The notes under the pieces: generated by a model
The model's input: only the letters and a program-made list of their open reading frames with translations
Databases searched by the model: none
What the model was told of the DNA's origin: nothing
Translations under genes and position numbers: made by a program
Source of the DNA: Compostimonas suwonensis
Lineage (GTDB): Bacteria > Actinomycetota > Actinomycetes > Actinomycetales > Microbacteriaceae
Length of the DNA: 64,000 nucleotides
Assembly (NCBI RefSeq): GCF_002797855.1
Contig: NZ_PGFB01000002.1
Coordinates: forward strand, 620,001-684,000
Direction of reading: 5' to 3'
In this document: in pieces, positions 1 to 7,685 of the stretch
How positions within the stretch are numbered: the stretch's first letter is position 1
How the letters are laid out: the number at the start of each line of letters is the position of its first letter

Positions 1-1
1 G

Positions 2-553
2 CTGCGCGCCATACGCTTCTGCAACGCCGCCTCGGAGTGGGAGGGGCTCGACCCCGTCTACACCCTCGACGGCGAGGAGGTCACCTGGCATGTCGACGCC
101 GACGGCTACCGGCTGCCCACGGAGGCCGAGTGGGAGCACGCCTGCCGCGCGGGGTCGACGGGCGCGCACTACGGCCCGCTCGCCGAGGTCGCCTGGACGA
201 GCGCCGACGGCGTGACCGCGCCGCAGAACGTGGGCGGCAAGCTGCCGAACCTCAACGGCCTCTTCGACACGCTCGGCAACGTCTGGGAGTGGTGCTGGGA
301 TCTGCTCGACCCGGCGCGCTACGACGACTACCGCGTCTTCCGCGGCGGAGGCTTCGCCGACGAGTCGTGGAGCGTGCGGGCCTCGACACGTCGCGGCGGC
401 GCCCCGCGCATGCACCACGACGACGTCGGCTTCCGTGTCGCCCGCGGCGGCTTCGAGACCCCGGATGCCGCGCAGGGCTGGTCGGCGCAGGCCGACCTCG
501 AGCGCGCCGCCGTCGACGGGCCGCTGCCCTCGGGGTGGACGCCGAGGGCCTGA
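2..553 (+). CDS. Formylglycine-generating-enzyme/SUMF1 domain protein, 5' truncated by the window
   Basis: The reading frame is open from the first bases and ends at 553; the start lies outside the window. The visible 183 residues carry the C-type-lectin-like hallmarks of the FGE-sulfatase (SUMF1/EgtB) family: LPTEAEWEHACRAG, then GLFDTLGNVWEWCWD, a FRGGGFAD block and a terminal GFRVAR. Family members oxidise a sulfatase cysteine to formylglycine, or act in other iron- or copper-dependent oxidations. The paired active-site cysteines of true FGE cannot be judged from this fragment, so the substrate stays open. The next gene is convergent, with an 18-nt gap. Confidence 0.85.
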   Translation: MRAIRFCNAASEWEGLDPVYTLDGEEVTWHVDADGYRLPTEAEWEHACRAGSTGAHYGPLAEVAWTSADGVTAPQNVGGKLPNLNGLFDTLGNVWEWCWDLLDPARYDDYRVFRGGGFADESWSVRASTRRGGAPRMHHDDVGFRVARGGFETPDAAQGWSAQADLERAAVDGPLPSGWTPRA

Positions 554-571
554 GCCCCACCCGCCGCGCGT

Positions 572-1786
572 TCAGGCCCGGGTCGAGGGCGCTGCCGCGT
601 GACGGGTCTTCTCGATGATCGTGATCGTGACGACGAGGGCGGCCACGACGGCCATCCCGGCGACGGAGGTCGCGATGCCGAGCGGCTCGGCGGCGAGGGG
701 AAGCAGCAGGGTCACGACGGCCGCGGCGAGGATGACCACGGGGCGGATCACGAGCTTCGTCACGATGGGCGCGTGCACCGCCCAGAGCAGCACGAGGAAC
801 ACCCCGGCCGGGATGGCGACGGCGTACGCCACTCCCGTCGCCGACACCTCGATGTGATGGCCGCTCTGCTCGACCGCGACCTCGAGGCCCGCGCCGAGCG
901 CCGCGAGCGCGGCGAAGATGCCGTAGTGCCCGTACCCCCAGAGGTACGAGAGGTTCGGCCGGGCCGCCAGGCCCTCGCCGCTCGGCTCGAGGAAGTACAG
1001 CCACCAGAACGCGAAGAGCAGCACGAGCGCGGCGATCGCGAGGACGACGAGCTCGCCGCTCACTCCCCCGCCGGCGAGGGCTCCCTCGAGCCCGGTGGAC
1101 GCGGCGAGCACGCTCTCGCCGAGCAGGATGATCGTGAAGAGCCCGTAGCGCTCGGCGATGTGGTGGGGGTGCCACTGGGTGTGACCGGTGCGCTCCGCCC
1201 ACAGCGGCACGGAGAGCTCCGCGACGGCGAGCACCAGGAACGTCGGCAGCTGCCATTCGCCCGTCAGGTTCCCGCTCTGCGCGAGACCCAGGCGCAGCAG
1301 CCAGCCCAGCTGCACGACGCCGATCCCGATCGCGTAGCGCCTCGCCGTGCGGCGGCTGCCCTCGTCTTCGAACGACGCGCGCAGCCACTGCGCGATGAGG
1401 CCGATCCTCATGATCAGGTAGCCGAGTGTGACCCCCGCGAAGTCGCCGTCGTTGAACGCGGCGGGCACTCCGGCCGCGAGCACGAGCACACCGCCCATCT
1501 GCAGCATCGTCATGAGACGGTAGGGCACGTCATCCGTGTCGAACGACGACGCGAACCAGGTGAAGTTCATCCAGGCCCACCAGATGGCGAAGAAGACCTC
1601 CAGGAACGGCACGAGCGCCTCACCGGCGTGACCGGAGGCGATCCCGTGCGCGAGCTGGGCGGTGATGCTCGCGATCGCGACGACGAAGGTCAGGTCGAAG
1701 AGCAGCTCCAGCGACGTCGACACGCGGTGCGGCTCGTCCGTGGGCCGTGCCGTCATCCGAACGCGGATGCCTCGGGGTGTGTTCAT
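572..1786 (-). CDS. ltrA: Low temperature requirement protein A (LtrA) family membrane protein
   Basis: 404-residue polytopic membrane protein. The N-terminal signature SLELLFDLTFVVAIAS, followed by many hydrophobic helices up to a short basic tail, is typical of the LtrA family, named for a Listeria mutant that grows poorly in the cold; the biochemical role is unknown. An in-frame ATG ten codons in (about 1756) would give the more usual N-terminus, and neither start has a strong ribosome binding site. It is convergent with the FGE-like gene and follows the sigma-factor remnant at 1821-1998 on the same strand. Confidence 0.85.
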   Translation of the reverse strand: MNTPRGIRVRMTARPTDEPHRVSTSLELLFDLTFVVAIASITAQLAHGIASGHAGEALVPFLEVFFAIWWAWMNFTWFASSFDTDDVPYRLMTMLQMGGVLVLAAGVPAAFNDGDFAGVTLGYLIMRIGLIAQWLRASFEDEGSRRTARRYAIGIGVVQLGWLLRLGLAQSGNLTGEWQLPTFLVLAVAELSVPLWAERTGHTQWHPHHIAERYGLFTIILLGESVLAASTGLEGALAGGGVSGELVVLAIAALVLLFAFWWLYFLEPSGEGLAARPNLSYLWGYGHYGIFAALAALGAGLEVAVEQSGHHIEVSATGVAYAVAIPAGVFLVLLWAVHAPIVTKLVIRPVVILAAAVVTLLLPLAAEPLGIATSVAGMAVVAALVVTITIIEKTRHAAAPSTRA

Positions 1787-1820
1787 TCTGGGACCGTTTC
1801 CGTGAGGGCCGCTGATCGGC

Positions 1821-1998
1821 TCAGTCGCGTGTCTCGTTCCAGTGTCTCAGCTTGTCGGGGTTGAGCACGATCCAGAGGTCGGTGACGAGCCGTCTGCGCA
1901 CCGCCGCTTACGATCCCGACGATCCCGGCGTCGCGGCGGAGCACGAGACCCGAGCGGCCGTTCACCTCCTGCTCGGTGATCGTGCACCGCCCGGCGAC
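1821..1998 (-). pseudogene. Remnant of an ECF41-type (SigJ-like) sigma factor C-terminus
   Basis: Reading leftward, one frame gives a run with TEQEVNGRSGLVLRRD and a second frame continues with TDLWIVLNPDKLRHW before a stop at 1821. Together they match the end of the SnoaL-like domain of ECF41 sigma factors (the NGRPGLV and NPDKLRH blocks). The two halves are out of frame by a frameshift near 1905-1920, and everything upstream (sigma regions 2 and 4) is absent; the intact DUF4386 gene ends at 2021. ECF41 genes usually sit beside a carboxymuconolactone-decarboxylase-type or oxidoreductase partner, which is also missing. I infer a deletion scar. Confidence 0.7.
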
Positions 1999-2020
1999 GG
2001 CATCTGACCGATGACTCCGA

Positions 2021-2746
2021 CTATCCCCGTGCCCGCCACTGCGCCAGCGGCAGATTCAGCGCTCGTGAGGCGATCACCGAGAGGCCCGCGACCTCGAGGG
2101 CGCCACCGGCGACCTCGAACCATTCGCTGCCGACGACGAGCCCCACGATGTGGAAGACGAACCAGACGAGGATGGCGATGCCGGCGAACGTCGGCAGTCC
2201 CTTCGTGAGCAGGGCAGTGATGCCGAGGAGGATCGTGCCGAGCATGTTGCCGATCAGGAACAACACGTTCAGCGGGAGACGGAGTGCGTCACCGGTTGCC
2301 CAGGCGGCCAGCACGTCGTCGCCGGTCGCGCCGGCCTGCGCGAGGCCGACCGAGTAAAAGCTCGCAGCGTTGATGCCGAGGTAGCAGACATACCCGGCCG
2401 TCCACACGGTGACCGCGATGAGCGCGAGACGGGGCCGCGCTGGGCGGAGCACGCGGAGAGCTGCGACCGCCCCGGGGATGATGAGCAGCGAGCCGAGGAT
2501 CGCGAACCAGTTGGCCGCAAGCCAGAGTCCCGTCTGCTGGCCGGCCAGGGCCAGCGTGCCCGCGCCGCCGTCGTCGGCGTAGGTCGAGCCGGCGGTGGCG
2601 ATCGAGTAGAGGACGTTGCAGACCAGTTGCGCCGCGATCGACGCCGGCAGTGCGACAGAGGTGACCCATCGGCGGAAGCCGGCGGTAGGATCGGCGGCGC
2701 CGGGCAGTGGCTCGGTCGTCTGCGAGACGGGGCTGGTGACGGACAT
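2021..2746 (-). CDS. DUF4386-type multi-pass membrane protein
   Basis: 241 residues from the ATG at 2746, chosen because GGAAGGA lies just upstream; a longer open frame to 2941 has no such site and would overlap the divergent kinase start. After a 30-residue soluble head there are about six hydrophobic helices, including the motifs LYSIATAGS and LNVLFLIGNMLG. The pattern fits the DUF4386 family of uncharacterised integral membrane proteins often found beside regulators. It is divergent from the sensor kinase at 2895 and may be controlled by that two-component pair; that link is inference from position. Confidence 0.7.
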   Translation of the reverse strand: MSVTSPVSQTTEPLPGAADPTAGFRRWVTSVALPASIAAQLVCNVLYSIATAGSTYADDGGAGTLALAGQQTGLWLAANWFAILGSLLIIPGAVAALRVLRPARPRLALIAVTVWTAGYVCYLGINAASFYSVGLAQAGATGDDVLAAWATGDALRLPLNVLFLIGNMLGTILLGITALLTKGLPTFAGIAILVWFVFHIVGLVVGSEWFEVAGGALEVAGLSVIASRALNLPLAQWRARG

Positions 2747-2894
2747 GGCTACGGTTCCTTCCGGTTCGCGGCACCGGGCGGCACCTGTATCGATGCTCGC
2801 CGCGGCCCCGTCCTCGGGCATCCGGGGTGGTGCGGAACGGGCTTCGGTGCTGGCACTGAGGCCCGTCGACGGCCGCGGCGAATAGAGTGAGCGC

Positions 2895-4754
2895 ATGCGA
2901 CGAGCGCTCGTGATCACGCTGCCGTGGCTGGTCCTCGCCATCGCAGGCGTGCTGTATCTGTTCGGATCCGCTCCGTCGCCGCTCGGTGTCGGCTCCGCGA
3001 TCGTGCTCGGCGGCGTGCCACTCGTGCTCGGATTCCTCGTCGCATGGCGGGCTCCGGGCGTCCCGGCCGGCGCTCTGCTCGCCGCGGCCGGCGCGGGCGC
3101 CGTGCTCGGCTATGTTCCGAACTCGCCGGACGGCCCACTCGGTGGGCTGTGGATGATGCTCTACGCGCCGCTCGGTCTGCTGCTGCTCGGTGCCCCGGTC
3201 GGCCTGCCCCGGTCGCGTGCCGGGTGGGGATTCTGGTGGGCAGGGATCGGTGTCGCGGTCGCGTTCATCGGAGTCAACGTCGCGGAGTCGGCGTGGCCGG
3301 AGGCGTCTGGGATGCTGGATGTCCCCGGCTTCGCCCTGCTGCCGTGCTTCCTCGCCTTCCTTGTCGCGGCGGTGCTGACCCCGGTCCGGCGCTACCGGCA
3401 TGCCGATGCGCGGGAGCGGCTGCAACTGCGGTGGATCTTCGTGGCCGCGGCCTCGCTCCCGCTCACGCTGCTGCTGTGCTGGGTGAGCTACCTGCTGCTC
3501 GGCACGGCCGACCTCGTCGTCGTCGGACTGTTCGTCACCCACCTGGCCATCCCGGCGGCGGTCGCGATCGCGGCGCTGCGCCCGGAGTGGTTCGACATCG
3601 ACCGGGTCGCGCTCGCGACGGTGACGGTGGGCGTCATCGGCGTATTCGTGCTCGCGCTGCTCAGTGTCGCCGCGGTGCTCACCGGCCTCGCACTGCTGCC
3701 GTGGTCGCCGCCGGTCGCTCTGGTCGCCGCAGTCGTGCTCTCCCTGGCAGCCGCCCCGCTGTACCGACTCGTCCGGCGCTGGCTGGAGCAGCGCATCTAT
3801 CCCGCCCGCGGGCGGGCGCGGGCAGCGCTCAGCGCGCTGGCCGTCCGAGTGAACCAGGGGGCGGCAGAGCCGGAGCAGATCGAGGCAGCCCTGCGCGAAG
3901 CGCTGCACGACGACCGGCTCACCGTCGCCGTGCGCCGGCTCTCCGATCACGCCCTCATCGGCGTCGACGGCATCCCGGTCGTGCTCCCCGGATCAGGGAC
4001 GCCGGTGCGGATGCGCGGGGAGCAGATCGGCGTGATCGTCGCATCCGAAGGGTCCGGACGCCTCCCGGATGACGTGCGCAGCGCCGCCGCGCCGCTCATG
4101 GATGCGGTGCGGATGCGCGCGGAGCTCGCACACGCCGCCGCCGAACTCGCCGCTTCCCGGGAACGGATCGTCCGCGCCGGCGTCGAGGAGCGCCGCCGAT
4201 TGGAGCGCGACATCCACGACGGCGCACAGCAGCGCCTCGTCGCCCTCGGCATGCAGCTCCGCGTGCTGCAGCGCACCGCCGGCGACCTGCCCACGGTCAC
4301 CGCCTCGCTCGACACCGCGGTGGCCGAGCTCAGCATCGCGGTCGCCGAGCTGCGTCGGCTCGCCCACGGTATCCGACCCAGCACCCTGGACGACGGGCTG
4401 GTCGCCGCCCTGTCCGATCTGGGACGACTGCGCCCCGATATCATCGAGCTGCACGTCCACGCCGGCGAACTTCCCGACGAGATCGCCACGACCGCCTACT
4501 ACGTCGCGAGCGAGGCGATCACCAACGCGCTCAAGCACGCCGACGCGACACGCATCCGCGTCGACGTTCGACAGACATCGCACGAGTTGGCCGTGCAGAT
4601 CGGCGACGATGGACGCGGCGGCGCCGACATCCGCCCCGCCACCGGGCTCGCGGGGCTCCAGGACCGCGTCGCGGGGATCGGCGGGCGACTAACCGTCACC
4701 TCGCCGCCGGCCGGCGGCACGATCGTGGAAGCCCTGTTGCCATGCCCGTCATGA
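2895..4754 (+). CDS. NarL-type (HisKA_3) membrane sensor histidine kinase
   Basis: 619 residues. Residues 1-300 are mostly hydrophobic, with about eight membrane helices and no large extracellular loop, suggesting that it senses membrane state. A cytoplasmic linker follows, then the dimerization/phospho-acceptor helix ERRRLERDIHDGAQQRL with His441, and an HATPase_c domain with an N-box (EAITNALKHA, near 535-550) and G-boxes (GDDGRGG, GLAGLQDR). The DGAQQRL signature marks the HisKA_3 family. The stop overlaps the response-regulator start by 13 nt, so the pair is translationally coupled. Confidence 0.9.
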   Translation: MRRALVITLPWLVLAIAGVLYLFGSAPSPLGVGSAIVLGGVPLVLGFLVAWRAPGVPAGALLAAAGAGAVLGYVPNSPDGPLGGLWMMLYAPLGLLLLGAPVGLPRSRAGWGFWWAGIGVAVAFIGVNVAESAWPEASGMLDVPGFALLPCFLAFLVAAVLTPVRRYRHADARERLQLRWIFVAAASLPLTLLLCWVSYLLLGTADLVVVGLFVTHLAIPAAVAIAALRPEWFDIDRVALATVTVGVIGVFVLALLSVAAVLTGLALLPWSPPVALVAAVVLSLAAAPLYRLVRRWLEQRIYPARGRARAALSALAVRVNQGAAEPEQIEAALREALHDDRLTVAVRRLSDHALIGVDGIPVVLPGSGTPVRMRGEQIGVIVASEGSGRLPDDVRSAAAPLMDAVRMRAELAHAAAELAASRERIVRAGVEERRRLERDIHDGAQQRLVALGMQLRVLQRTAGDLPTVTASLDTAVAELSIAVAELRRLAHGIRPSTLDDGLVAALSDLGRLRPDIIELHVHAGELPDEIATTAYYVASEAITNALKHADATRIRVDVRQTSHELAVQIGDDGRGGADIRPATGLAGLQDRVAGIGGRLTVTSPPAGGTIVEALLPCPS

Positions 4755-5401
4755 CCGCGCTGCGGATCGTCATCGGCGAGGACTCCGCGTTGTTCCGCGA
4801 GGGCCTCGCCGCCCTCCTCGCCACCGCCGGACACGAGATCGTAGGCCGCGCGAACAGCGCGACGACCGCCGTCGCGCAGACCAGGGCCCACCGCCCGGAT
4901 GTCGTCGTGCTCGACATCCGGATGCCCGCGGCCGCCGAAGGCATCGACGCGGCGCTCGAGATCCGCGCGTGGGATCCGCCGACACCGGTGCTGCTGCTCT
5001 CTCAGCACATCGAGGGTCGCCGCTCTGTCGAGCTCGTGACCGGCGGCGGCTTCGGCTACCTGCTCAAGGACCGGGTGCTCGATGTCGATGACTTCCTCGT
5101 GTCCCTGGAGCGCGTCGCCCGAGGCGGCACCGCCCTCGACCCGGAGGTCGTCGCGCGCCTGCTCGGCGCCGCCCGCGCCGTCACCGCCCTCGACGCACTC
5201 ACCCAGCGCGAACTGGACGTCCTCCAGCTCATGGCCGAGGGCCGCTCGAACGCGGCGATCGGGACTCGACTCTTCCTCTCCGAGCGCACCGTCGAGAGCC
5301 ACGTGCGCAGCATCCTCGCGAAGCTCATGATCCCGGACTCCGCCGACGACCACCGACGCGTCCTCGCGATCCTCGCCTACCTCGACACCAGGAGCGGATA
5401 G
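4742..5401 (+). CDS. NarL/FixJ-family response regulator
   Basis: 219 residues. The receiver domain has the acidic pair ED at 13-14, phospho-acceptor Asp58 in VVVLDIRMP, and a conserved Lys in the LKDR motif. A LuxR-type helix-turn-helix occupies the C-terminus (LTQRELDVLQLMAEG, then a recognition helix around RTVESHVRSILAKL). It overlaps the kinase gene by 13 nt and is its obvious cognate. The likely targets are the divergent DUF4386 gene or its own operon, which is not shown by the sequence. Immediately downstream is the scar of an integrase gene and an att core. Confidence 0.9.
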   Translation: MPVMTALRIVIGEDSALFREGLAALLATAGHEIVGRANSATTAVAQTRAHRPDVVVLDIRMPAAAEGIDAALEIRAWDPPTPVLLLSQHIEGRRSVELVTGGGFGYLLKDRVLDVDDFLVSLERVARGGTALDPEVVARLLGAARAVTALDALTQRELDVLQLMAEGRSNAAIGTRLFLSERTVESHVRSILAKLMIPDSADDHRRVLAILAYLDTRSG

Positions 5402-5484
5402 CCGGTGCGAGTTCTCTTCCTGCCCGCCGCCCTCGGTGGGAACGTTCCGCCGACGATCGCGATGACGCGTCGGGAGCCGTCCGA

Positions 5485-5526
5485 TGACGATCTGAACAGC
5501 GTTGCCACGGCGCTCCACCCGGCCAG
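5485..5526 (+). pseudogene. 3' scrap of a second tyrosine integrase gene
   Basis: This stretch encodes DDLNSVATALHPAR, which aligns with DDLDGVATALNAAA at the C-terminus of the intact integrase (17749-17790); about 36 of 42 bases are identical. No upstream catalytic portion remains, because the response regulator ends at 5401. As at the intact copy, it stands directly before a tRNA-Glu-like att core (5534-5568). I read it as what is left of the integrase of an older element inserted at the same tRNA. Confidence 0.75.
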
Positions 5527-5533
5527 GATGCGA

Positions 5534-5568
5534 GGGGGATGGGAACCCGCGTTACCGCCGTGAGAGGG
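5534..5568. other. Left attachment site (attL core) of the integrative element
   Basis: The 26 bases at 5543-5568 are identical to 17914-17939 inside tRNA-Glu, and similarity extends left to 5534 with only three mismatches. The repeat covers the anticodon-to-T-arm part of the tRNA, a normal crossover region for tRNA-targeting tyrosine integrases. There is no complete tRNA here: acceptor and D-arm sequences are absent. The pair of repeats delimits a region of about 12.4 kb with an integrase at its right end. Confidence 0.85.
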
Positions 5569-5672
5569 GGTTCGACTCCCGCGGAACTGCGTTGCGGGCC
5601 TCTCGCTGGCCTGTGTTTCCGGGGTTTTCGAGTGTGTCCAGTGCGTCCGACAAGTTCCTGTCGTCAGCGTTC

Positions 5673-5697
5673 GTTGCCAAGATGTTGCCACGTTGCC
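5673..5697. repeat. Arm-type GTTGCCA repeats near the left att site
   Basis: GTTGCCA occurs at 5673 and 5684, with GTTGCC at 5692. The integrase 3' end carries the same heptamer at 17802 and 17813, again 11 bases apart. Matching direct repeats with one-helical-turn spacing just inside both ends of an element are what arm-type integrase binding sites look like. The assignment is inference from position and repetition. Confidence 0.5.
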
Positions 5698-5820
5698 GCC
5701 GTCGCGAGGCGGCTGTCCGAGGGCGAACTGTGCGTGCCTGGCACGAGGCCGGACCATGCGGCGACTCCCTCGTGCTCCTACCCTAGCGCCCGGCGCGCAT
5801 GGCCCTCCTAGTCTGTGAGC

Positions 5821-6231
5821 ATGGCCCGCCCGACCGCTGATCGCCTCCGCATCGTGATCCTGGTCGTCTGGATCGCGGGCTTCCTCATCGGCATGGCCAG
5901 CCACGTCCTCGACCTGATCGCCGGTGGAGCCGACACCTACGCAGGGTTCCCGCCTGCGCTGCGCGTGTTCTGGCTCTCGCTGACCGTCCTCGATCCGCTG
6001 ACGGTGCTGCTCCTCCTGCTTCGGAAGCGAGCGGGCATCATCCTGGGCCTCGTCGTCATCCTCGCCGACATCGCCGTGAACTGGACCGTCTACTTCAGCA
6101 TCGGCGGCAACCCCCTGTTCGGCGTAGTGAACCAGACCGTGTTCGCCATCTTCCTGCTCGCCACCGCTCCCGCGCTGTGGCGGTGGTTCCGCTCCGCTCA
6201 GGAGCAGAGGCGCCGGCCGCCACAGGCGTAG
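5821..6231 (+). CDS. Small four-helix membrane protein of unknown function
   Basis: 136 residues from the ATG at 5821 (a GTG two codons earlier is also possible; neither has a clear ribosome binding site). Four hydrophobic stretches are visible: around 10-35, 45-65, 72-90 and 100-120. The tail is basic and proline-rich. It is the first gene inside the left att site. I do not recognise the family. The gap 5569-5820 before it holds only the GTTGCCA repeats and no supportable gene. Confidence 0.55.
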   Translation: MARPTADRLRIVILVVWIAGFLIGMASHVLDLIAGGADTYAGFPPALRVFWLSLTVLDPLTVLLLLLRKRAGIILGLVVILADIAVNWTVYFSIGGNPLFGVVNQTVFAIFLLATAPALWRWFRSAQEQRRRPPQA

Positions 6232-6296
6232 GCCGCATCCGATCCAGTCCTCAGCGGGGTATCCATGCGACCTTGCGACCCTGGATGCCATGACAG

Positions 6297-6332
6297 TATC
6301 GTTTTACGATAGTTGAGTATCGAAAAACGATA
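6297..6332. promoter_or_regulatory. Twin operator TATCG-N5-CGATA upstream of the DUF2975/Xre pair
   Basis: TATCGTTTTACGATA at 6297-6311 and TATCGAAAAACGATA at 6318-6332 are two copies of one inverted repeat (TATCG-N5-CGATA), 21 bases apart, i.e. two helical turns on the same DNA face. They end 10 bases before the DUF2975 start, and GGAG at 6333-6336 serves as ribosome binding site. The AT-rich sites stand out in GC-rich surroundings. The Xre-type protein encoded at 6818 is the natural ligand, giving autoregulation. Confidence 0.7.
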
Positions 6333-6341
6333 GGAGCTGGG

Positions 6342-6818
6342 ATGCAGCAGGCAGCGGTAGTCGGAGCGAAAGTAGTGATCGCCATCATCCTGGCCGTCTC
6401 GCTCGCGGGTCAGGTGTTCGTCGTCCCGTTCATGGCCGACGAGATGGTGAGGATGTACCCGGAGTTCGAGGGGTTGCGGATACCGGGGATCGTTGGGTGC
6501 ATCGCGCTCGTCGTCTGCGCACAGGTCGCCCTGCTGTGCGTCTGGCGGCTGCTGTCGATGGTCGCGGGTGCGAGCATCTTCAGCATCACGGCCTTCAGGT
6601 GGGTGAAGGTGCTGATCGGCTGCTGCGCCGCGTTCACTGGACTGATCGCTGCCGCTTTCATCGTCCTGTACGCGGCGAACGCGATGCAGGGCGGTGTCAT
6701 GGTGATGCTGCTCGCCGCCTTCATCGGCGGCATCGGGGCGACGCTACTGCTGGTCGTGATGAAGGGGCTGCTGCGCAAGGCGAGCCAGTTGGAGCAGGAC
6801 ATGGCGGAGGTCGTGTGA
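6342..6818 (+). CDS. DUF2975 family membrane protein
   Basis: 158 residues with four hydrophobic segments and a short charged tail (SQLEQDMAEVV). Size, topology and the immediately following small Xre regulator match the DUF2975/YozG-type pairs widespread in Gram-positive bacteria. The molecular role of DUF2975 proteins is unknown; pairing with a transcription regulator suggests a membrane sensor or sequestration partner. GGAG lies six bases before the start, directly behind the twin operators. The stop overlaps the next start (TGATG). Confidence 0.75.
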   Translation: MQQAAVVGAKVVIAIILAVSLAGQVFVVPFMADEMVRMYPEFEGLRIPGIVGCIALVVCAQVALLCVWRLLSMVAGASIFSITAFRWVKVLIGCCAAFTGLIAAAFIVLYAANAMQGGVMVMLLAAFIGGIGATLLLVVMKGLLRKASQLEQDMAEVV

Positions 6819-7054
6819 TGCCGATCGTCATCAACCTCGATGTCGAGCTGGCGAAGAAGAAGATGAGCGTCGCCGACCTCGCCGCCGCGATCGGCATCAC
6901 CCCGGCCAACGTGTTCGTGCTCAAGAGCGGCCGAGCCAAAGCGGTGCGGTTCACCACGCTCGACGCGATCTGCCGGGTGCTCGGCTGTCAGCCGGGCGAT
7001 GTTCTCGCATATGAGGAGGCGCACGCCGATCACACCACGGAGGGCGCATCGTGA
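6818..7054 (+). CDS. Small Xre/YozG-type helix-turn-helix regulator
   Basis: 78 residues, nearly all one Cro/C1-type HTH: VELAKKKMSVADLAAAIG (helices 1-2), ITPANVFVLKSGRAKAV (recognition region), then TLDAICRVLGCQPGDVL, the typical end of YozG-like regulators. Translationally coupled to the DUF2975 gene by a TGATG overlap. It most likely binds the two TATCG-N5-CGATA sites at 6297-6332 and represses its own operon. Confidence 0.85.
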   Translation: MPIVINLDVELAKKKMSVADLAAAIGITPANVFVLKSGRAKAVRFTTLDAICRVLGCQPGDVLAYEEAHADHTTEGAS

Positions 7055-7149
7055 GCCGGGCGACCGAGTCATCTACACCGTCAGCCGGAAACCGGGTCGA
7101 GCGTCCGCGAGGACATGAAGAAGCCGACGACGGCGGGAATACTGATGCC

Positions 7150-7662
7150 ATGCGTGTGCTCTTTGACGGCCTGGTGTTCACGTCGTATGCGCAGATGACG
7201 CTGACGACCGGGATGGTCGAGCCGCCGATCCCAGATGTCGCGTTCATCGGTCAGGAGAACGGGCTGTGCGGGGCGACGGTCAGCGGGGCGCTGTTCCTCA
7301 TCACCGGGACGCACACCGGCTGGGTTCCCGTGCGGGTCAGCCTGTGGGACGAGGCGCCGGGCCTCGGCGAGTGGGAGGAGGTGGTCGAGGCGAGCCTTGT
7401 TCCTGCGGGCGAGGCCGGGTTCGCTGGCTGGGCGGACGACCCGGTGGTGCGCTTCGATCTGCCCGCCCCCAGCTACCGGGCGCGGTGGAACGCGAGGGGC
7501 ATGGACGTCGGCCACGCGCAGTCCAACGCCGATGCCGAGCATCCCGCGCCCGACTCCTACGAGCTGATGCTGTGGCCGGCGCCGCACTCCGCCGACGCGA
7601 TCCTGCGGCGCACCGCGGCGCAGGCCGCGTACTGGCACGACGAGGGATTCACCCGCCGCTGA
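7150..7662 (+). CDS. Unrecognised protein with a ComJ/Nin-like sequence pattern
   Basis: 170 residues from the ATG at 7150. A GTG at 7051 overlapping the Xre stop would add 33 low-complexity residues and might couple translation; I prefer 7150 because structured sequence starts there. A SYAQMTL block near the N-terminus, a central GATVSGALFLITGTHTG strand region, VRFDLP and a late ELMLWP match the order and spacing of motifs in B. subtilis ComJ (Nin), the inhibitor of the NucA nuclease, but overall identity is low. No nuclease partner gene is adjacent. The function is open: an immunity or inhibitor role is only a suggestion. Confidence 0.6.
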   Translation: MRVLFDGLVFTSYAQMTLTTGMVEPPIPDVAFIGQENGLCGATVSGALFLITGTHTGWVPVRVSLWDEAPGLGEWEEVVEASLVPAGEAGFAGWADDPVVRFDLPAPSYRARWNARGMDVGHAQSNADAEHPAPDSYELMLWPAPHSADAILRRTAAQAAYWHDEGFTRR

Positions 7663-7664
7663 CG

Positions 7665-7685
7665 GACCCCGCCCGCTGCGGGGTC
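7665..7685. terminator. Hairpin between convergent genes
   Basis: GACCCCGC (7665-7672), a five-base loop, then GCGGGGTC (7678-7685): a perfect 8-bp GC-rich stem. It sits between the end of the ComJ-like gene and the end of the relaxase gene, covering the relaxase stop codon. There is no T-tract, as is common for actinobacterial terminators; it probably acts in both directions. Confidence 0.6.

Noticed and set aside
2747-2941. Longer N-terminus of the DUF4386 protein
   Set aside because: Would overlap the divergent kinase start, is Ser/Arg-rich without structure, and a good ribosome binding site lies before the ATG at 2746.
5534-5600. A second tRNA-Glu gene at the left att site
   Set aside because: Only the anticodon-to-T-arm part is present; acceptor stem and D-arm are missing.
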